Assembly: GCA_031769625.1 (NCBI GenBank)
Contig: JAUIMM010000135.1
Location: 2,501,001 to 2,565,000 of the forward strand
From: Taudactylus pleione
Taxonomy: Eukaryota > Chordata > Amphibia > Anura > Myobatrachidae
Reading direction: 5' to 3'
DNA length: 64,000 nt
In this document: piece by piece, positions 31,422 through 42,664 of the stretch
How positions within the stretch are numbered: position 1 is the first letter of the stretch
Layout: each line of letters opens with the position of its first letter
Made by a program: the position numbers and the translations under genes
Notes under the pieces: generated by a model
What the model was told of the DNA's origin: nothing
Seen by the model: the letters and a program-made list of their open reading frames with translations, nothing else
Databases searched by the model: none

Positions 31422-32124
31422 GACGGACAGTTTAGTTTCTGAGTTATGATAATTTATGTTTTCAGTATTATATGTGTTTTAAGAGTTTTCTATATGTGAT
31501 TGAGGTATGCAGAAATAGGGGATATCTATTATATGAGTCACCTATTAATATTTAGACTTGTACAAATGCACACAACACTTGTTGATGTGGGTGTGGTTAT
31601 TGTATGGGCTATTTAAAGGGATGTTCACTAGTCACTAGTCACACTTTGAGGAAGGCTGAGAGCCGAAACGCGTTAGTGTGACTGGTGAAACATCGTGGTT
31701 GACCTGGGAGCCCAGACAGAGAGGGTGAGAGATTATTCTAGAGTGTCCCTTATCCGGATTAAAGGGATACTGTTTGCATGGTTTATTTCCCCTGCCTTGG
31801 TCTGAAGGCCCCATTTGGTACGTGGCCATTTGTCTGTTTAAGTGTATAAATAAAAAAAATTTCAGTATTACACTATGGATTGTTTCTTTTGATATCTATG
31901 AGGTATTGTGGCTCATTGGAAAAATCTAAGTTGGAGTACCATTCCATGATTTGGATACAGAGGGGACGGACTACGGAAGCTTAGATGTAAGTGGAGATAT
32001 TATATTATTGCTTTACCGACTTACACCTATCTCACGGACTTCTTGTTCTCTGTTCTTTTTTGAGGATTTCGTTAAGGATAAACAACATTACAAGAAGGAT
32101 CTTGTTTGTGTCAGACTTGTTACC
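31422..32124 (+). repeat. PLE right inverted arm
   Basis: Reverse complement of 27163-27868. Homology stops at the right duplication, so the 162-bp outer part of the left arm is absent here. Confidence 0.9.
31637..31683 (+). ncRNA. Hammerhead-ribozyme-like motif, right arm
   Basis: Stem I is perfect over 9 bp (AGTCACACT with AGTGTGACT). The core TTGAGGA stands where CUGAUGA is expected (C3 to U and U7 to G, plus one extra A before stem II). Stem II is GGCT/AGCC with loop GAG. GAAA is followed by a two-bp stem III (AC/GT), and the predicted cleavage follows U31674. A very short stem III is typical of PLE hammerheads. The C3 change may weaken or abolish cleavage. Confidence 0.6.
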
Positions 32125-32248
32125 ATACCCTTGTATAATACCTGGATATATGTATTCATCTAAAATATAGATATCTTCAAATATGAGAAATGGGGTGCTA
32201 CCACTAACCACTAATATGGTACAATGTCCTAGGAAGCAAAGAGACAGT

Positions 32249-32427
32249 AGGGGGGATATTTACTAAAGTGCTGGATTATAAAAGTGGAGATGTTGCCCAT
32301 AGCAACCAATCACATTCTACTTATCATTTATCTAGCACCTTCTAGAAGATAATAGCTAGAATCTGATTGGTTGCTATGGGCAACAACTCCACTTCTAAAA
32401 ACTCTCTCTTTACTAAATATACCCCTA
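32249..32427. mobile_element. Family D hairpin MITE
   Basis: The left arm GGGGATATTTACTAAAGTG is mirrored by TTTACTAAATATACCCC. The centre holds GCAACCAATCACATTCTAC and its complement. It lies just right of the PLE, flanked by TAG and TAG. Confidence 0.82.
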
Positions 32428-33184
32428 GTTGCCATAGAGTGGTGCACAAATATATTTTGTTAATTTAACTTTTAGTCAGTATATTAAAAGATACAAATCT
32501 AAATCATTAATAACAACAGTGAAATAGTGGAAAGTATAAAATATTAATTAAGTATAAAAAGAACTAGTTAAGAAATTTGTGATTAAAATGGTGACTCATC
32601 TGTGTGTATTCTTTATCTAGTTTTACTAGAGATGAGCAGGTCCGTTTGTCAGAGAACCGAACCCACACAAACACAGGGGATCCGAGTCCGGCTCGGGTTT
32701 TCCCGCCCTAGGGCCGGATTCAATTACCGGCGATATTATCATACCCGCGATATTATAGCTGATTTTTTGGTGATATTATTGCATTAAAAACCGCTAAAAA
32801 AAAAATGGCTGTGCCAGTCACGTCTGATGTTTAAAACACTTGTCGCATCCTTATGGCCCTCTGAAATACCAGACCCAATACGTTAAACGCATTTTTCATG
32901 AAAAAAATAATAATTTTGACCAAAATTTCAGCGGCCGTTTTTCGACAAGGTACACAACTTACGATTTTTTTTTTGCCCAAGTATCATTAGGGGGGCTGTC
33001 CAAAGGGTTCTGAAAGAAATCCCCACATTTTTACCCAAAAATAGGGATTTATTTTTTTATCGCCTGCCTTAGGCTGGAGAAAAGTTTTCTCCAGTTGTTT
33101 AGGCAAAAAACAGCCGTTTTTTCGCCGCCGTTGGCGAAATTGGCTGCATTGCACTGTCTATCATTAAGCAATTAATGATCATTT
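32428..33184. other. Gene-free, fragments of dispersed repeats
   Basis: ACTAGAGATGAGCAGGTCCG at about 32627 is a left end of the family inserted at 21601. GGGCCGGATTCAATTACCGG at 32704 starts another element related to the tail at 5575. No coding sequence was recognised. Confidence 0.5.
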
Positions 33185-33335
33185 CAATCCCTATAGATTG
33201 TAAGCTTGCAAGCAGGGCCCTCTTACCTCTATGTCTGTCTGTTATTACCCTGTTTTGTTCTATCAATGTTTCCAATTGTAAAGCGCAACGGAATATGCTG
33301 CGCTATATAAGAAACTGTTAATAAATAAATAAATA
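33185..33335 (+). mobile_element. LINE-type 3' tail with (TAAA)n
   Basis: 'gattgtaagcttgcaagcag', 'ggccctcttacctctatg', 'aattgtaaagcgcaacgg' and 'gcgctatataagaaa' run into AATAAATAAATAAAATAAAT. This ordered motif set is the 3' end of a common amphibian retroelement tail. The 5' part is truncated. Confidence 0.65.
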
Positions 33336-33639
33336 AAATAAATAAATACATAATAATTTTAATGGTCATTGTGAAATTAAAATAATAATGTGTCAAAGCT
33401 GCTTTTAGTATCATCTGTAATCATGTATAAAATTTTATTTTTATTAATTCATTACACTTCATCTGGTGTGTTCTACATTATAGTATCTTCTAATTAGCGC
33501 TGTTGTTTTTACATATTTTTTGTCCTTTGTTTGGTGTTGACTATATCCAATTTGTACAGCTGCTGTGGAAAAATTGCTCATCAAAGCGCCTGTTTTTTTA
33601 AGTTATCTTCATATTTCTATTCTAGCGGCATCTCCATGC

Positions 33640-34030
33640 TGAGAATCCCGACAGGGGCTCAGTAAGTACATTAACCCCCCCTCTTCACGCGCTAACCCTC
33701 CCTTCCTGCATCCTAACATTCCTCCCCACACCCTAACCCTCCCCGTTAGTGCCTATGCCTAACCCTACCTCCTTAGTGCCTAAACCTAACCCTAACCCCC
33801 CCCTGCCGGCAGCCTAACCCTAACCCCCCCATGGTGCCTAAACCTAACACTCCCCCCCCTTGGCTACAAGCTTGACCCAGTTCGCTATACTTATGTTCGG
33901 GATGCCGACTGTCGGGATTCCGGCGTCAGCATCTCAATTTATGTCAGGATTCCGGCGCCACTGTTCTGGCCGCGTGTCAGGATTCCCGCGCTGGGATTTC
34001 GACCGCCGGCATCCTGTGCCACAGTAATCT
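33640..34030 (-). mobile_element. Family C-like element fragment
   Basis: It contains AGAATCCCGACAGGGGCTCAG, a CCTAACCCTAACCCC-type telomere-like interior (33680-33850), then GACTGTCGGGATTCCGGCG and CGCCGGCATCCTG. Outer boundaries are not resolved. Confidence 0.6.
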
Positions 34031-34089
34031 AATTACATCCCCTTTCAATGTTTCCTACTATATATAACTGTTAACAGTGACATAGGGGA

Positions 34090-34250
34090 AGATGTATAAA
34101 GCCTTTGAGAGAGATAAAATATCATCCAATCAGCTTCTAACTGTCATTTTTAAAACACAGCCTATAAAGTGACAGTTAGGAGCTGATTGGTTGGTACTTA
34201 ACTTCTGTCACTGTAACTATCTCCAAGATTTGGTATATCTTCCCTATTGT
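34090..34250. repeat. Family E hairpin
   Basis: GAGAGATAAAATATCATCC and CCAATCAGCTTCTAACTGTC are mirrored by GACAGTTAGGAGCTGATTGG and the flanking arms. Confidence 0.7.
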
Positions 34251-34328
34251 TCCTTTACCTTGAAGCCAAGCTGCTTCAGTTGCATCATTCCAATACTTTA
34301 ATTTCTTTCATGTGTTGATAAAACAATT

Positions 34329-34507
34329 AGGGGTCTATTTACTAAGCAGTGTTAGCAGACAAAGTAAAAGGAGATAAGATGCCAGCCAATCAGCACCCAG
34401 CTGTCATTTTTCAAACACAGCCTGTGAGATGGCAGTTAGGAGCTGATTGGCTAGTACCTTATCTCATTTCACTTTGTCTCCTAACACTGCTTAGTAAATA
34501 GACCCCT
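34329..34507. mobile_element. Family E-type MITE with GGGGTCTATTTACTAAGC ends
   Basis: A complete palindrome. The left GGGGTCTATTTACTAAGCAG and right TGCTTAGTAAATAGACCCC match, as do the inner CAATCAGC and GCTGATTGGC arms. Confidence 0.78.
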
Positions 34508-34916
34508 GTACAATTTAAGTGAATTTTAATGGACCAGCAACCTATCATAGTGACATAGTGCCGTGTAACAAACAAAACTGCAAAGGTGTAAACCATATAA
34601 AGTAGAGTGCATGATACATGCCAATCACTCTATCAAGCTCCAGAAGAAGAGTCCATCTGGCTGCTAAATATTTAAATGTAAATTTTCGTGTGCCTAATTA
34701 ATAATCTAATGGCCAGATTTTCTATCTAGGGCTGATTATAGACACTTAACCGGACAAGACTTTATAAACTATCAACCTAGACTATTAACTACTACTATTA
34801 GCAATTAACTACTATACAGAATATATTAATCTACTGATTATTTGACCACAATTGATTAGGACTACATGTTCTGATAAAAGTTGCTCTATATAATAATGAA
34901 GATTAAAACTACCTAT

Positions 34917-35230
34917 AGCTGGGTACACACTAAACGATGTGTCTACCCAGTGATGCGACCAGGGAGCCCCCCCGCCGATGGGCTGATATCGGCCGGATTG
35001 TTCACATTACACGATCCAGTGCCGATATGTCGGCCCCTGCCACATCCCGCTGTGAGGGGTCGTCAGCTGCATCGTCAGGTTGGCCTGTGTGTAGGGCCAA
35101 CCTGACGATGCGGCTGACGACCACCACGACATAGTGCGTACACACTTGATGTTTCGAACGATTTGTCATTCCGATGCATCAGAATCGGGAAAATCATAAA
35201 GAAAAAAAACGCTAGTGTGTACACACTTTT
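34917..35230. mobile_element. GTACACAC-family MITE
   Basis: It starts AGCTGGGTACACACTAAACG and ends GCTAGTGTGTACACACTT. TAT precedes the left end; the right duplication is unclear. An internal palindrome GGTTGGCCTGTGTGTAGGGC/GGCCAACC is present. Confidence 0.65.
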
Positions 35231-35389
35231 AGAGTGCATCCATCAATTATTCAACACATAGGAGTTATCTATATTTCATACTTTACGCTATTTCACTTAT
35301 ATTACTAATGATTTGAAATACTTTATTCTTTTATTAAACTCAATAAGTTACATTTTAAGAACCTCTTTGTGCACAGACGAGATGGGCAG

Positions 35390-36695
35390 AGTGAAGGTGT
35401 TCCCACTTAGGTACAGACACCAGTTGGCAGAGAGAAGGTGTCACTGAGGTATAGAGGGCAGTTGGCAGAGTGAAGATGTACCCACTTAGGTACAGATGGG
35501 AGGAGTTGGGTGGGGTGATGGTATATCAACTGAGATATAGAAGGTAAGATATGGGCAGAGTGAAGGTGTTCCCACTGAGGTACAGGGGGTAGGACTTGGC
35601 AGAGTGAAGGCATGCCCACTGAGTTACAGAGGGAGGAGTTGGGTCGGATGAAGGTGTACCCACTGAGATACAGGATGGAGGAGTTTAGCAGAGTGAAGAT
35701 GTACCCACTGAGGTACAGAAGAGATAAGTTGGCAGAAGGAAGGTGTACCCACTGAGGTATAGAGAGGAGGAGATTAGCACAGTGAAGGTGTTCCCACTGA
35801 GGTACAGAGGAGACGAGTTGGCAGAGTGAAGGTGTGTTCACTGAGGTACAGAGGAGATGAGTGGGCAGAGTGAAGGTGTGCCCACTGAGGTATAGATGGG
35901 AGGAGTTGAGCAGATTGAAAGTGTATCCATATCCACTGAGGTACAGGGAGGAGGAGATGAGCAGAGTGAAGGTGTGTCCACTGAGGTACAGAGGAGATGA
36001 GTGGGCAGAGTGAAGGTGTGCAAACTGAGGTACAGGGGGGAGGAGTTGAGCAAAGTGAAGGTGTGTCCACTGAGGTACAGAGGAGATGAGTGGGCAGAGT
36101 GAAGGTGTGCCCACTGTGGTATAGACGGGAGAAGTTGAGCAGAGTGAAGGTGTGTCCACTGAGGTACAGAGGAGATGAGTTGGCAAAGGTAAGGTCTGCC
36201 CACTGATGTATAGAAGGGAGGAGTTGGGCAGAGGGAAGGTGTGTCCACTGAGGTACAGAGGGAAAGAGTTGGGCAGAGTGAAGGCATGCCCGCTGAGGTA
36301 CAGGGTAGAGGAGTTTAGCAGAATGAAGGTGTACCTACTGAGGTACAGAGGGGAGGAGTTGGGCAGAGTGAAGGCATGCCCACTGAGGTGCAGGGGGAGG
36401 AGTTTACCAGAATGAAGGTGTACCCACTGAGGTACAGAGGAGATGAGTTGGCAAAGGGAAGGTGTATCCACTGAGGTCCAGGGGGAGGAGTTGTCAGAGT
36501 GAAGGTGTGCCCACTGAGGTAAAGAGGGGAGCAGTTGGCAGGTGTACCCACTGAGGTACAGAGGGGAGGAGTTGGCAGAGTGGTGTACCCACTGAGGTAC
36601 AGTGGGGAGGAGTTGGCAGAGTGGTGTACCCACCACTGAGATAGTGAGAGGAGGAGTTGGCAGACTGGTGTACCCACTGAGATACAGAGGGGCTG
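35390..36695. repeat. 45-bp minisatellite array (~29 copies)
   Basis: The unit reads GAAGGTGTACCCACTGAGG, TACAGAGGGGAGGAG and TTGGGCAGAGT, with frequent small changes and a few deletions at the right side. As 45 is divisible by three, a 438-codon minus-strand frame of 15-residue repeats (ending SVPQWxH-type motifs) arises; I see no start context, domain or splice signal to support it. Confidence 0.92.
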
Positions 36696-36865
36696 CATTA
36701 ATGCACATCAGTTTATGGAGCACTGAATAAATTATATTCCATTTTGCTGTGCAAGATTATCATAATGTGACAGAAAACAGAAGAGTTTGTCCCGTATCTT
36801 CAGGGGCCGTTCCCTCCATGAGTCAACGGCACTTCATAAAAGTCACCGCTGTCAGAGAGCATTAT

Positions 36866-37398
36866 GGGCCTAGTTCAGACCCGCTCGCGAGCGCACGCAA
36901 GCGGGTCGATGGTGGCTCAGTGCGCATGCACACGACAGAGCCAGCTCCGTCGTGCGCATGCGCAAGGCCCGGATAGCGACGGGCAAACCGCCGCTCCGGG
37001 TCTCGTACCAAAGGGGGCGTGATGTCGATGTTGAGTGACAGCACGTCCCCTTTGGTGGGCGGGCCGGGGGAGTGGCTGCCCAAACTGAGGCGTTCCCATG
37101 TGAGCACCTCCGTTTGGAGGCAGCCCCACTGACATCACGAGTGATGTCAGTGGGAGAGATTTCGGCTCTGTTTGAGCCAAAATCTCTCTGGGGCTTGCGG
37201 CAACGAGACCCTACCACAAGGGTCTCGTCGCAAGCCCGATGGTCGCGATGGTCTTTACCATCGCGACCATCTTCCTGGCCGCTCGCTATAGCTGTGGGTG
37301 GTCACCGACAGCTATGCGAGCGGCCAGAAGGCCGCTCTAAAAAACAAGAAGGCCAGCCCTGATTCAGAGCGAGCGCTCTGTCAGAGCGTCCGGCTCTG
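36866..37398 (-). mobile_element. Family B MITE, reversed, TSD TAT
   Basis: It starts GGGCCTAGTTCAGACCCGC and ends CTCTGAACAAGGCCC. TAT is duplicated at 36863-36865 and 37399-37401. The palindrome chain is in the opposite order to 4505-5054. Confidence 0.85.
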
Positions 37399-37401
37399 AA
37401 C

Positions 37402-39429
37402 AAGGCCCTATATTCCTATACCTTTAATGACTGAAAACAAATAAAAAGATATATAATTCCCCGATGTTTGAATCAGGACATTTTAGACATAATAAACTTT
37501 TTAGTGTTGATTCCATCTAAAGTGCTGTGGGTATTCTCCTCACAAATGATTCATGAGAAGAAAAAAAACAACCTCAGACATGTTGGTATATTATGTAATA
37601 AGCAGAGTTCTTAATTTATATCTTATTTTGAACATGAATGTATATGTGCAATGTATATACCTTTAAAAACACACACTGAACTTTTCACAGATCATATAAA
37701 ATCCAACACACACAAAACTAATTTGTCATCAACAATTTTGAATGCAGCATGTTATTTCCCCCAGAAATGTCCCTCGGTTCTCTCCCTGGTGCGGCACGTC
37801 CAACCTCAGCTTTGTTGTAACATGAAACAGTCAGATCACTTTGTGTTCATGAGGGGCAGCCCATTAAACATGTCACTGCTGGTACTAAGAGGTATCGACA
37901 CACTAACTATGTCACTGGTTCCCCCCCAGACCTTGGAATAAATCATATCTCTCAGAGGCAAATCATTATGCTGAGTGCTCCAGTGTTTCACTTTCTAGTC
38001 CACACAAATGTTTTGTATGTTTAAGAACTGGCTGGAAAGAAAAGCACCCAACTTCCCCCCTGACGCCCCTTCCTCCTGTACCCCCTCGCTCCATCCCTCT
38101 CTGCTGTCCTCGGTGCTACCTGTTACAGCATGAATAGCAGCCTTCTCTCCACCACGCAGGAAAACAAACCCTGCAGCCAGCATTAATAGGGGCTGCTGCC
38201 GCCAGCCAGGAGTTGATTTTGGAGAGAGATGATATTTTTACACTCAGTCCGTCTGCAGCACCGAGACTTTTCCCTTCTCTACAACACCATTTCCAATGCC
38301 TTTCCCGATAGTTAGTAACCATTTCACCGCTGGAGAGAACTGCATAGAACAAAGCACAAGCAGCCGTTGAAGTCCCTTGTGTTCTTTTGTTCACCATAAT
38401 GAAAAATACACAATTATCAGTACAAAGTCCAATACATTATCGTGCATCAATGCAAAGTTCAAAATGCAGTTAGAGATTGGAATAGTATGCAATTAAATGG
38501 CAACACCACTATAATACATATCACACTTCCTGACTTTTTAAGTGGGCCCTCCCAGAGGTGCTGGATTGGACTGTCCGGGTGGCAGGTACAGGCGTGGTGG
38601 TGTGAACAATCCCCATTACGGGCCCTTCCAGTGCTGTGAGATTGGTATACGCGATGGGTGATCAAGAAGAGCTCTCCGAAATTCAGGAGTCTCCCAAACC
38701 ATCCAGGAGAGAAGGCTAGTATTATATATTGGGGACTATTTATTAAGCTTTACCATTACTCTTAAATCACAAGGAAAAGTCTGAACTAGATCTTAGATCA
38801 GCTTAGTAGTACAGAATACTACAGTTCCCATTATTTTTCAATGGGGGTTACAGTCTTTCCCAATTTATCACGCTCCCAAAAGCAAGCTTTTCAGAAGTAG
38901 ATCACCCTACAGACTATAATATTGCATTTTATTGCGGAGATGGATCTTCGGATCCCTCTCTGGTAGACTACACTTGATATGTGTGGCTAATGGAAAATTT
39001 TGCAGAATGTAGGCCACCGGTTACAATGGCTAAAGCCATCTAAAAATTATGTTAGCTACTAGGGACAAGCTTTGAATTCCAAAACTTGATAAATTCACAA
39101 TCTAGTATAGGAATCATGGAAGATATTTCTGATATCCACCGCAGTCCCTCGAGTATTAATTGTTATAAATATGCCCCAAAGTGAGGAATAAACCATACAT
39201 ACAGAACTTGTTTGTTGTTTATAGAGTAATTAACAATAACAAAAAAATCACTGTGAATCCCTTATTAGGCTAAATAACAATAAAAAGTAATAGTACAAAT
39301 GTAGATTAGTTGGATGATGATGATGATTGCTAGTAGATTGATCTATTGAAGGACAACTCATAAATTTATAGTGGGTGAGAAAACATATGATCTGAGGCAT
39401 AGCCAAAGGAGAAATATAACATGATTTAT
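37402..39429. other. Longest stretch without recognised repeat or gene
   Basis: Mostly AT-rich sequence, with no coding similarity on either strand. A Glu/Gly-rich minus frame around 37995-38397 lacks a recognisable domain. Part of it (38730-39430) may be the 3' part of the L2-like LINE that follows. This is a good candidate for unique sequence or conserved non-coding DNA. Confidence 0.4.
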
Positions 39430-41110
39430 ATATACAGGCAAGCTAGGGCTCAACCTGAGCCAACTGGCACTTATCCACTGCTGCAGTCATTGAGGACCAA
39501 TATTGGGTTTCATCATTATATACAGGCCAATTATGCCATCTCTCCTACGTAGCTGTTTGGAGGACAAGTATAGCTGAGTATCATCTGCATAGCAGTAGTA
39601 GTCCAGGCCATGACTTCTGATTATTGGTAGTAGCACATATAGTGCATATAGCATGGGAGATTGGATAGTGCTTTATGGAAAGCCACAAGACATGAGGCAC
39701 AGGTGAAAACAAGTGTACTCTCTGTGACCTGCCTGTGTGAAATTATTTGAATCAACTAAAGACTGTGCCATACAGTCCACAGAAATTCTTAAGGTGTTCT
39801 AATAGAATCTCATGGCCCACACTATCAAGTGCTGCAGTGAGGTCAAGAAGGATTAGGATATAACCATCACCTCTGTCTCTTACCACCGGAAGATCATTAA
39901 GTACACACACCAAGGTTGTTTAGGTGCTATGTCGTCTTTAAATTCCTAACTTCAATGGATCATAAATATCATAGGTTGGTAGACAGATAGTTTTCCATTT
40001 TGGTTGCAACTAGTGTACTTTATCAATAAGCTCCTCTAGCGATGGGAGGTTCCCTAGTGCTCTGAAGCTAGTCATGCAGTCTAAATAAGGTTTTTTTGTT
40101 TTTTAGAAGAGACAACTGTTTTGGCAAATACTGGACATATTACATCTATATTAAACGTTTTTTAGGATTGGCTCCAGATCAAAAGTGGTTGCAGTGGGAC
40201 AAAGCTAGTATAGAAGACCGTAATACCCACATTCACAAGGCTGCAACTGTGCCATTTTTTTGATGGCACTGTAGGGATTCCAGGCCAGGTGCCTCATTGT
40301 ACCTTCACTGGAACAGGTCAGTATAAGGCTACAGACATGCTGGTCTGCAAAGACATTCCACCATATGGAAAATTTGACCTCGTCTGATGTTTGCTGCCAT
40401 TTTCATTATGCTTGATTAGTTTTAGTTACTACCATCCAAGTATTTTGTTATTCCCTTTCAAGTCCTACTTATTCAGCTGTCGGCAAACCAAGGTGTGTTG
40501 TGGGCAGTTGTATACTAACAAAAGCAATAGTATTAATTGCGGCCATCAATTGTTATAGTAACGGACAAGAGAACAAGGATCCTCAGAGACATCCATTTAC
40601 ATTAAATACATGAGATAGACCCAGATTTGCTGTCAGAGTTAGGAAGTATCACCCCTCATTTTAAAATTCTGGTCATCTCCATGGGTGAAGTTTGAGGTGT
40701 TATGATTAAGAATCAAATGAGTTGGTGGTCTGGCCAGATAGCTAGGTTTATAGGTACTGTAGGCCAGAGACGTGTAACCCAATCTGGAAGGCAAGGTTAA
40801 ATGTGTGACCATTTTTTAAGAGTAACAGACAGATTCATTGGTTTTAGAAGAGTGAGGACCTGATCATTCAATGTGCAGAGAAGGTCTCAGCCAAGGTGTG
40901 AGAGTTGATCAACCACCCACGCATGGAAATCCCCCATGATAAGCAATATTTGAATCACCAGCACTAAACCAGCCAGGGCCAGAGCATGATGATTTTGCTC
41001 CCTGTGCGCTAGAGGAAGTGCAACACTGCCCAGAGCATCCATAGGACACTCTAGGCGGCTGTACAGGCTGTCTGGAGCGTCCAAAAGACCATGCACCCTG
41101 CAAGCCAAAT
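39430..41110 (-). pseudogene. L2-clade LINE ORF2 remnant (endonuclease + RT)
   Basis: Reading the minus strand from 41108: 'LLIMGDFHAWVVD' (about 40930) fits the GDFN-type motif of the apurinic-like endonuclease. Near 40070-39850 come 'LGNLPSLEELIDKV', 'HSTETALIKVYNDLL' and 'GYILILLDLTAALDSVGHEIL', the L2/CR1-type RT blocks with the first catalytic Asp in LLDLTAALD. Near 39580 is 'SHGLDYYCYADDTQLYLSS', with the YADD catalytic motif. Between them are several stops and frameshifts, and the segment just before YADD has lost the usual GVPQGS block. Length and motif order match one ORF2 copy. It is old and inactive. Confidence 0.82.
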
Positions 41111-41152
41111 GCAGGTGCTGTGGGGTGGCAGCAGCAAGTCCCAGCTCGAGTC

Positions 41153-41305
41153 TACCTGTAAGTTCGGATTTCGCATCTAAAACAGGTCTCCGTTACATGT
41201 TTGTAGCTGTTTTTATAAATCTTAAAGAAAACCAAATCCGAACCAAAACATTTGAGGGTAGTTTTGCCAAAACCAAAATACATTTTTTTTGCACATCTCT
41301 AGTAA
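41153..41305. mobile_element. AGATGAGC-family right-end fragment
   Basis: 'taaaacaggtctccgttac', 'aaaccaaatccgaaccaaaa', 'gttttgccaaaaccaaaata' and the end GCACATCTCTAG match the right end of the 21601-23553 insert. Confidence 0.65.
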
Positions 41306-41379
41306 CAATACACTCAGAGTTATTCCCCTGAGTGGGCTCTAAATAAAAAAAAATCTTAAATCTGACTGTCACACCTGGG

Positions 41380-41560
41380 GCTCGATTGAACCCGCTCGCT
41401 AGATGCGTTCGCACACAGCCGCTCTGCTGCTAATATATGCATAGGTTGCGATCGCACGGCAAGGCATGAAGACGCCCACTATGTCTTAGCGTGCCACGGC
41501 AGTGCGATCACACGCCAGTCTAATGATGCCCCCTAGAGGTGCTATGTGCTGCCTGGCACT
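41380..41560. mobile_element. Family B-like fragment
   Basis: It begins GGGGCTCGATTGAACCCGC and contains 'gcgatcgcac' and 'gaagacgcccactatgt', as in subfamily b elements. There is no right end. Confidence 0.45.
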
Positions 41561-41575
41561 TAAAAAAAAACATTT

Positions 41576-41692
41576 ATGGCCAATGCCGGGATCAGGTTTG
41601 GAGGCTTCCAATCCCAGGATTCAATTCCGTCCATTTTTAGGGCAAAATCCGGGATCCCGCCGATCACGATCCCGGCATTGGCCTCCCTAGCC
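41576..41692. mobile_element. Short palindromic MITE (GGCCAATGCCGGGATC ends)
   Basis: ATGGCCAATGCCGGGATC on the left is inverted as GATCCCGGCATTGGCC on the right. The inner arms GGGATCCCGCCGATC/CCCAGGATTC are imperfect. Confidence 0.65.
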
Positions 41693-42291
41693 TGGTGCTG
41701 ATGCATCTTAAGCTTACATGTAAAAAGTCCTGCATTACCTCAGAACACATTTCTTTAATACCGATTTGTCTCCGTGTTCCCTACAAATAGCCCTGTATGT
41801 GGGATATTCTATTTAAATGTATTTTGTAAGTGGTGAGTTTCACACACACACACTACATAAGGAGCTGGTTAAGGAGGCCACTCCAGCATTAGAGCAGTCT
41901 AGTAGGAAGCATTTAAGAAACACAGGCGGGGGCAGCACCTCACAGCAGGGTGCACTGTAGGCACACACCTCACACACACTGACGCTCCGTGTGTAGTCCT
42001 GCAGGGAGCCATACCGCTGGCACCCGGATTATTTTCACTGGACTTCCACAAACACCAAATATCCGCCCTGTAGCTGAGGCAGGGGTTCTGGTTACTGACA
42101 CCCCCAGCACCAGGAACTACTCTGGTTCATTAACCTCTTCATGCCTGAAAGGACCAACAATTGTTTCCTTAACATCTGCTACAGCACTGTAAAGAAAATG
42201 AGAGTATGTAACATTTACAATCGATTATCATTAGTTTATTTCAATAATTTTACCCACATTGTGGCATTAGACAGTTTTGTTCCCATTCCAC
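41693..42291. other. Gene-free stretch
   Basis: It has a short CA run at 41841-41852 and nothing recognisably coding. Confidence 0.45.
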
Positions 42292-42471
42292 CATGGGCTA
42301 TATTCACTAAAGTGCAGGTTTTTAGAAGTGGAGTTGTTTCCCATAGCAACCAATCAGATTCTAGCTATTATCTTCTAGAAGGTGTTAGACAAATGTTAAG
42401 TAGAATCCGATTGGTTGCTATGGGCAACATCCCCACTTCTAAAACCTGCACTTTAGTAAATATACCCCCAT
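42292..42471. mobile_element. Family D hairpin MITE
   Basis: ATGGGCTATATTCACTAAAG to TTTAGTAAATATACCCCCAT, with the CAACCAATCAGATTCTAGC core and its complement. Confidence 0.82.
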
Positions 42472-42664
42472 GAATTTCACAAAATATTGAGAGAACAAAC
42501 ACATACTGTAGGTGGAGTTGATTCAAGTGTTAACTATATAAAGGTTACAAATTTTCCCCACTATATGTCAATTCCTTCGCCAAAGCTTCTTTTAAAGTTT
42601 TTTTAATGGCAATTCAACTTGTTCTTATCAAAGTCTTTCAGTAACAGCTGAGCATGGCACCAAC

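Larger units (their letters stand above)
27001..32124 (+). mobile_element. Penelope-like retroelement (Neptune-like), 5.1 kb, 15-bp TSD
   Basis: ATACCCTTGTATAAT is duplicated exactly at 26986-27000 and 32125-32139, defining the ends. In order it has a left inverted arm with hammerhead-like motif, an N-terminal basic coding region, a reverse transcriptase, a Cys-rich linker plus GIY-YIG endonuclease, a GC-rich 3' region with a 102-bp tandem duplication, and a right arm with hammerhead-like motif. RT plus C-terminal GIY-YIG defines endonuclease-positive PLEs. The C-x2-C-x2-C motif before GIY-YIG points to the Neptune group (from memory, moderate confidence). Coding frames carry only a few frameshifts, so the insertion is relatively young. 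Confidence 0.93.

Noticed and set aside
35407..36723. A 438-codon minus-strand repeat protein
   Set aside because: By-product of the 45-bp minisatellite; no independent evidence of coding.
37995..38397. Possible host exon on the minus strand
   Set aside because: Short frames without domain similarity or clear splice sites; kept only as an unassigned region.
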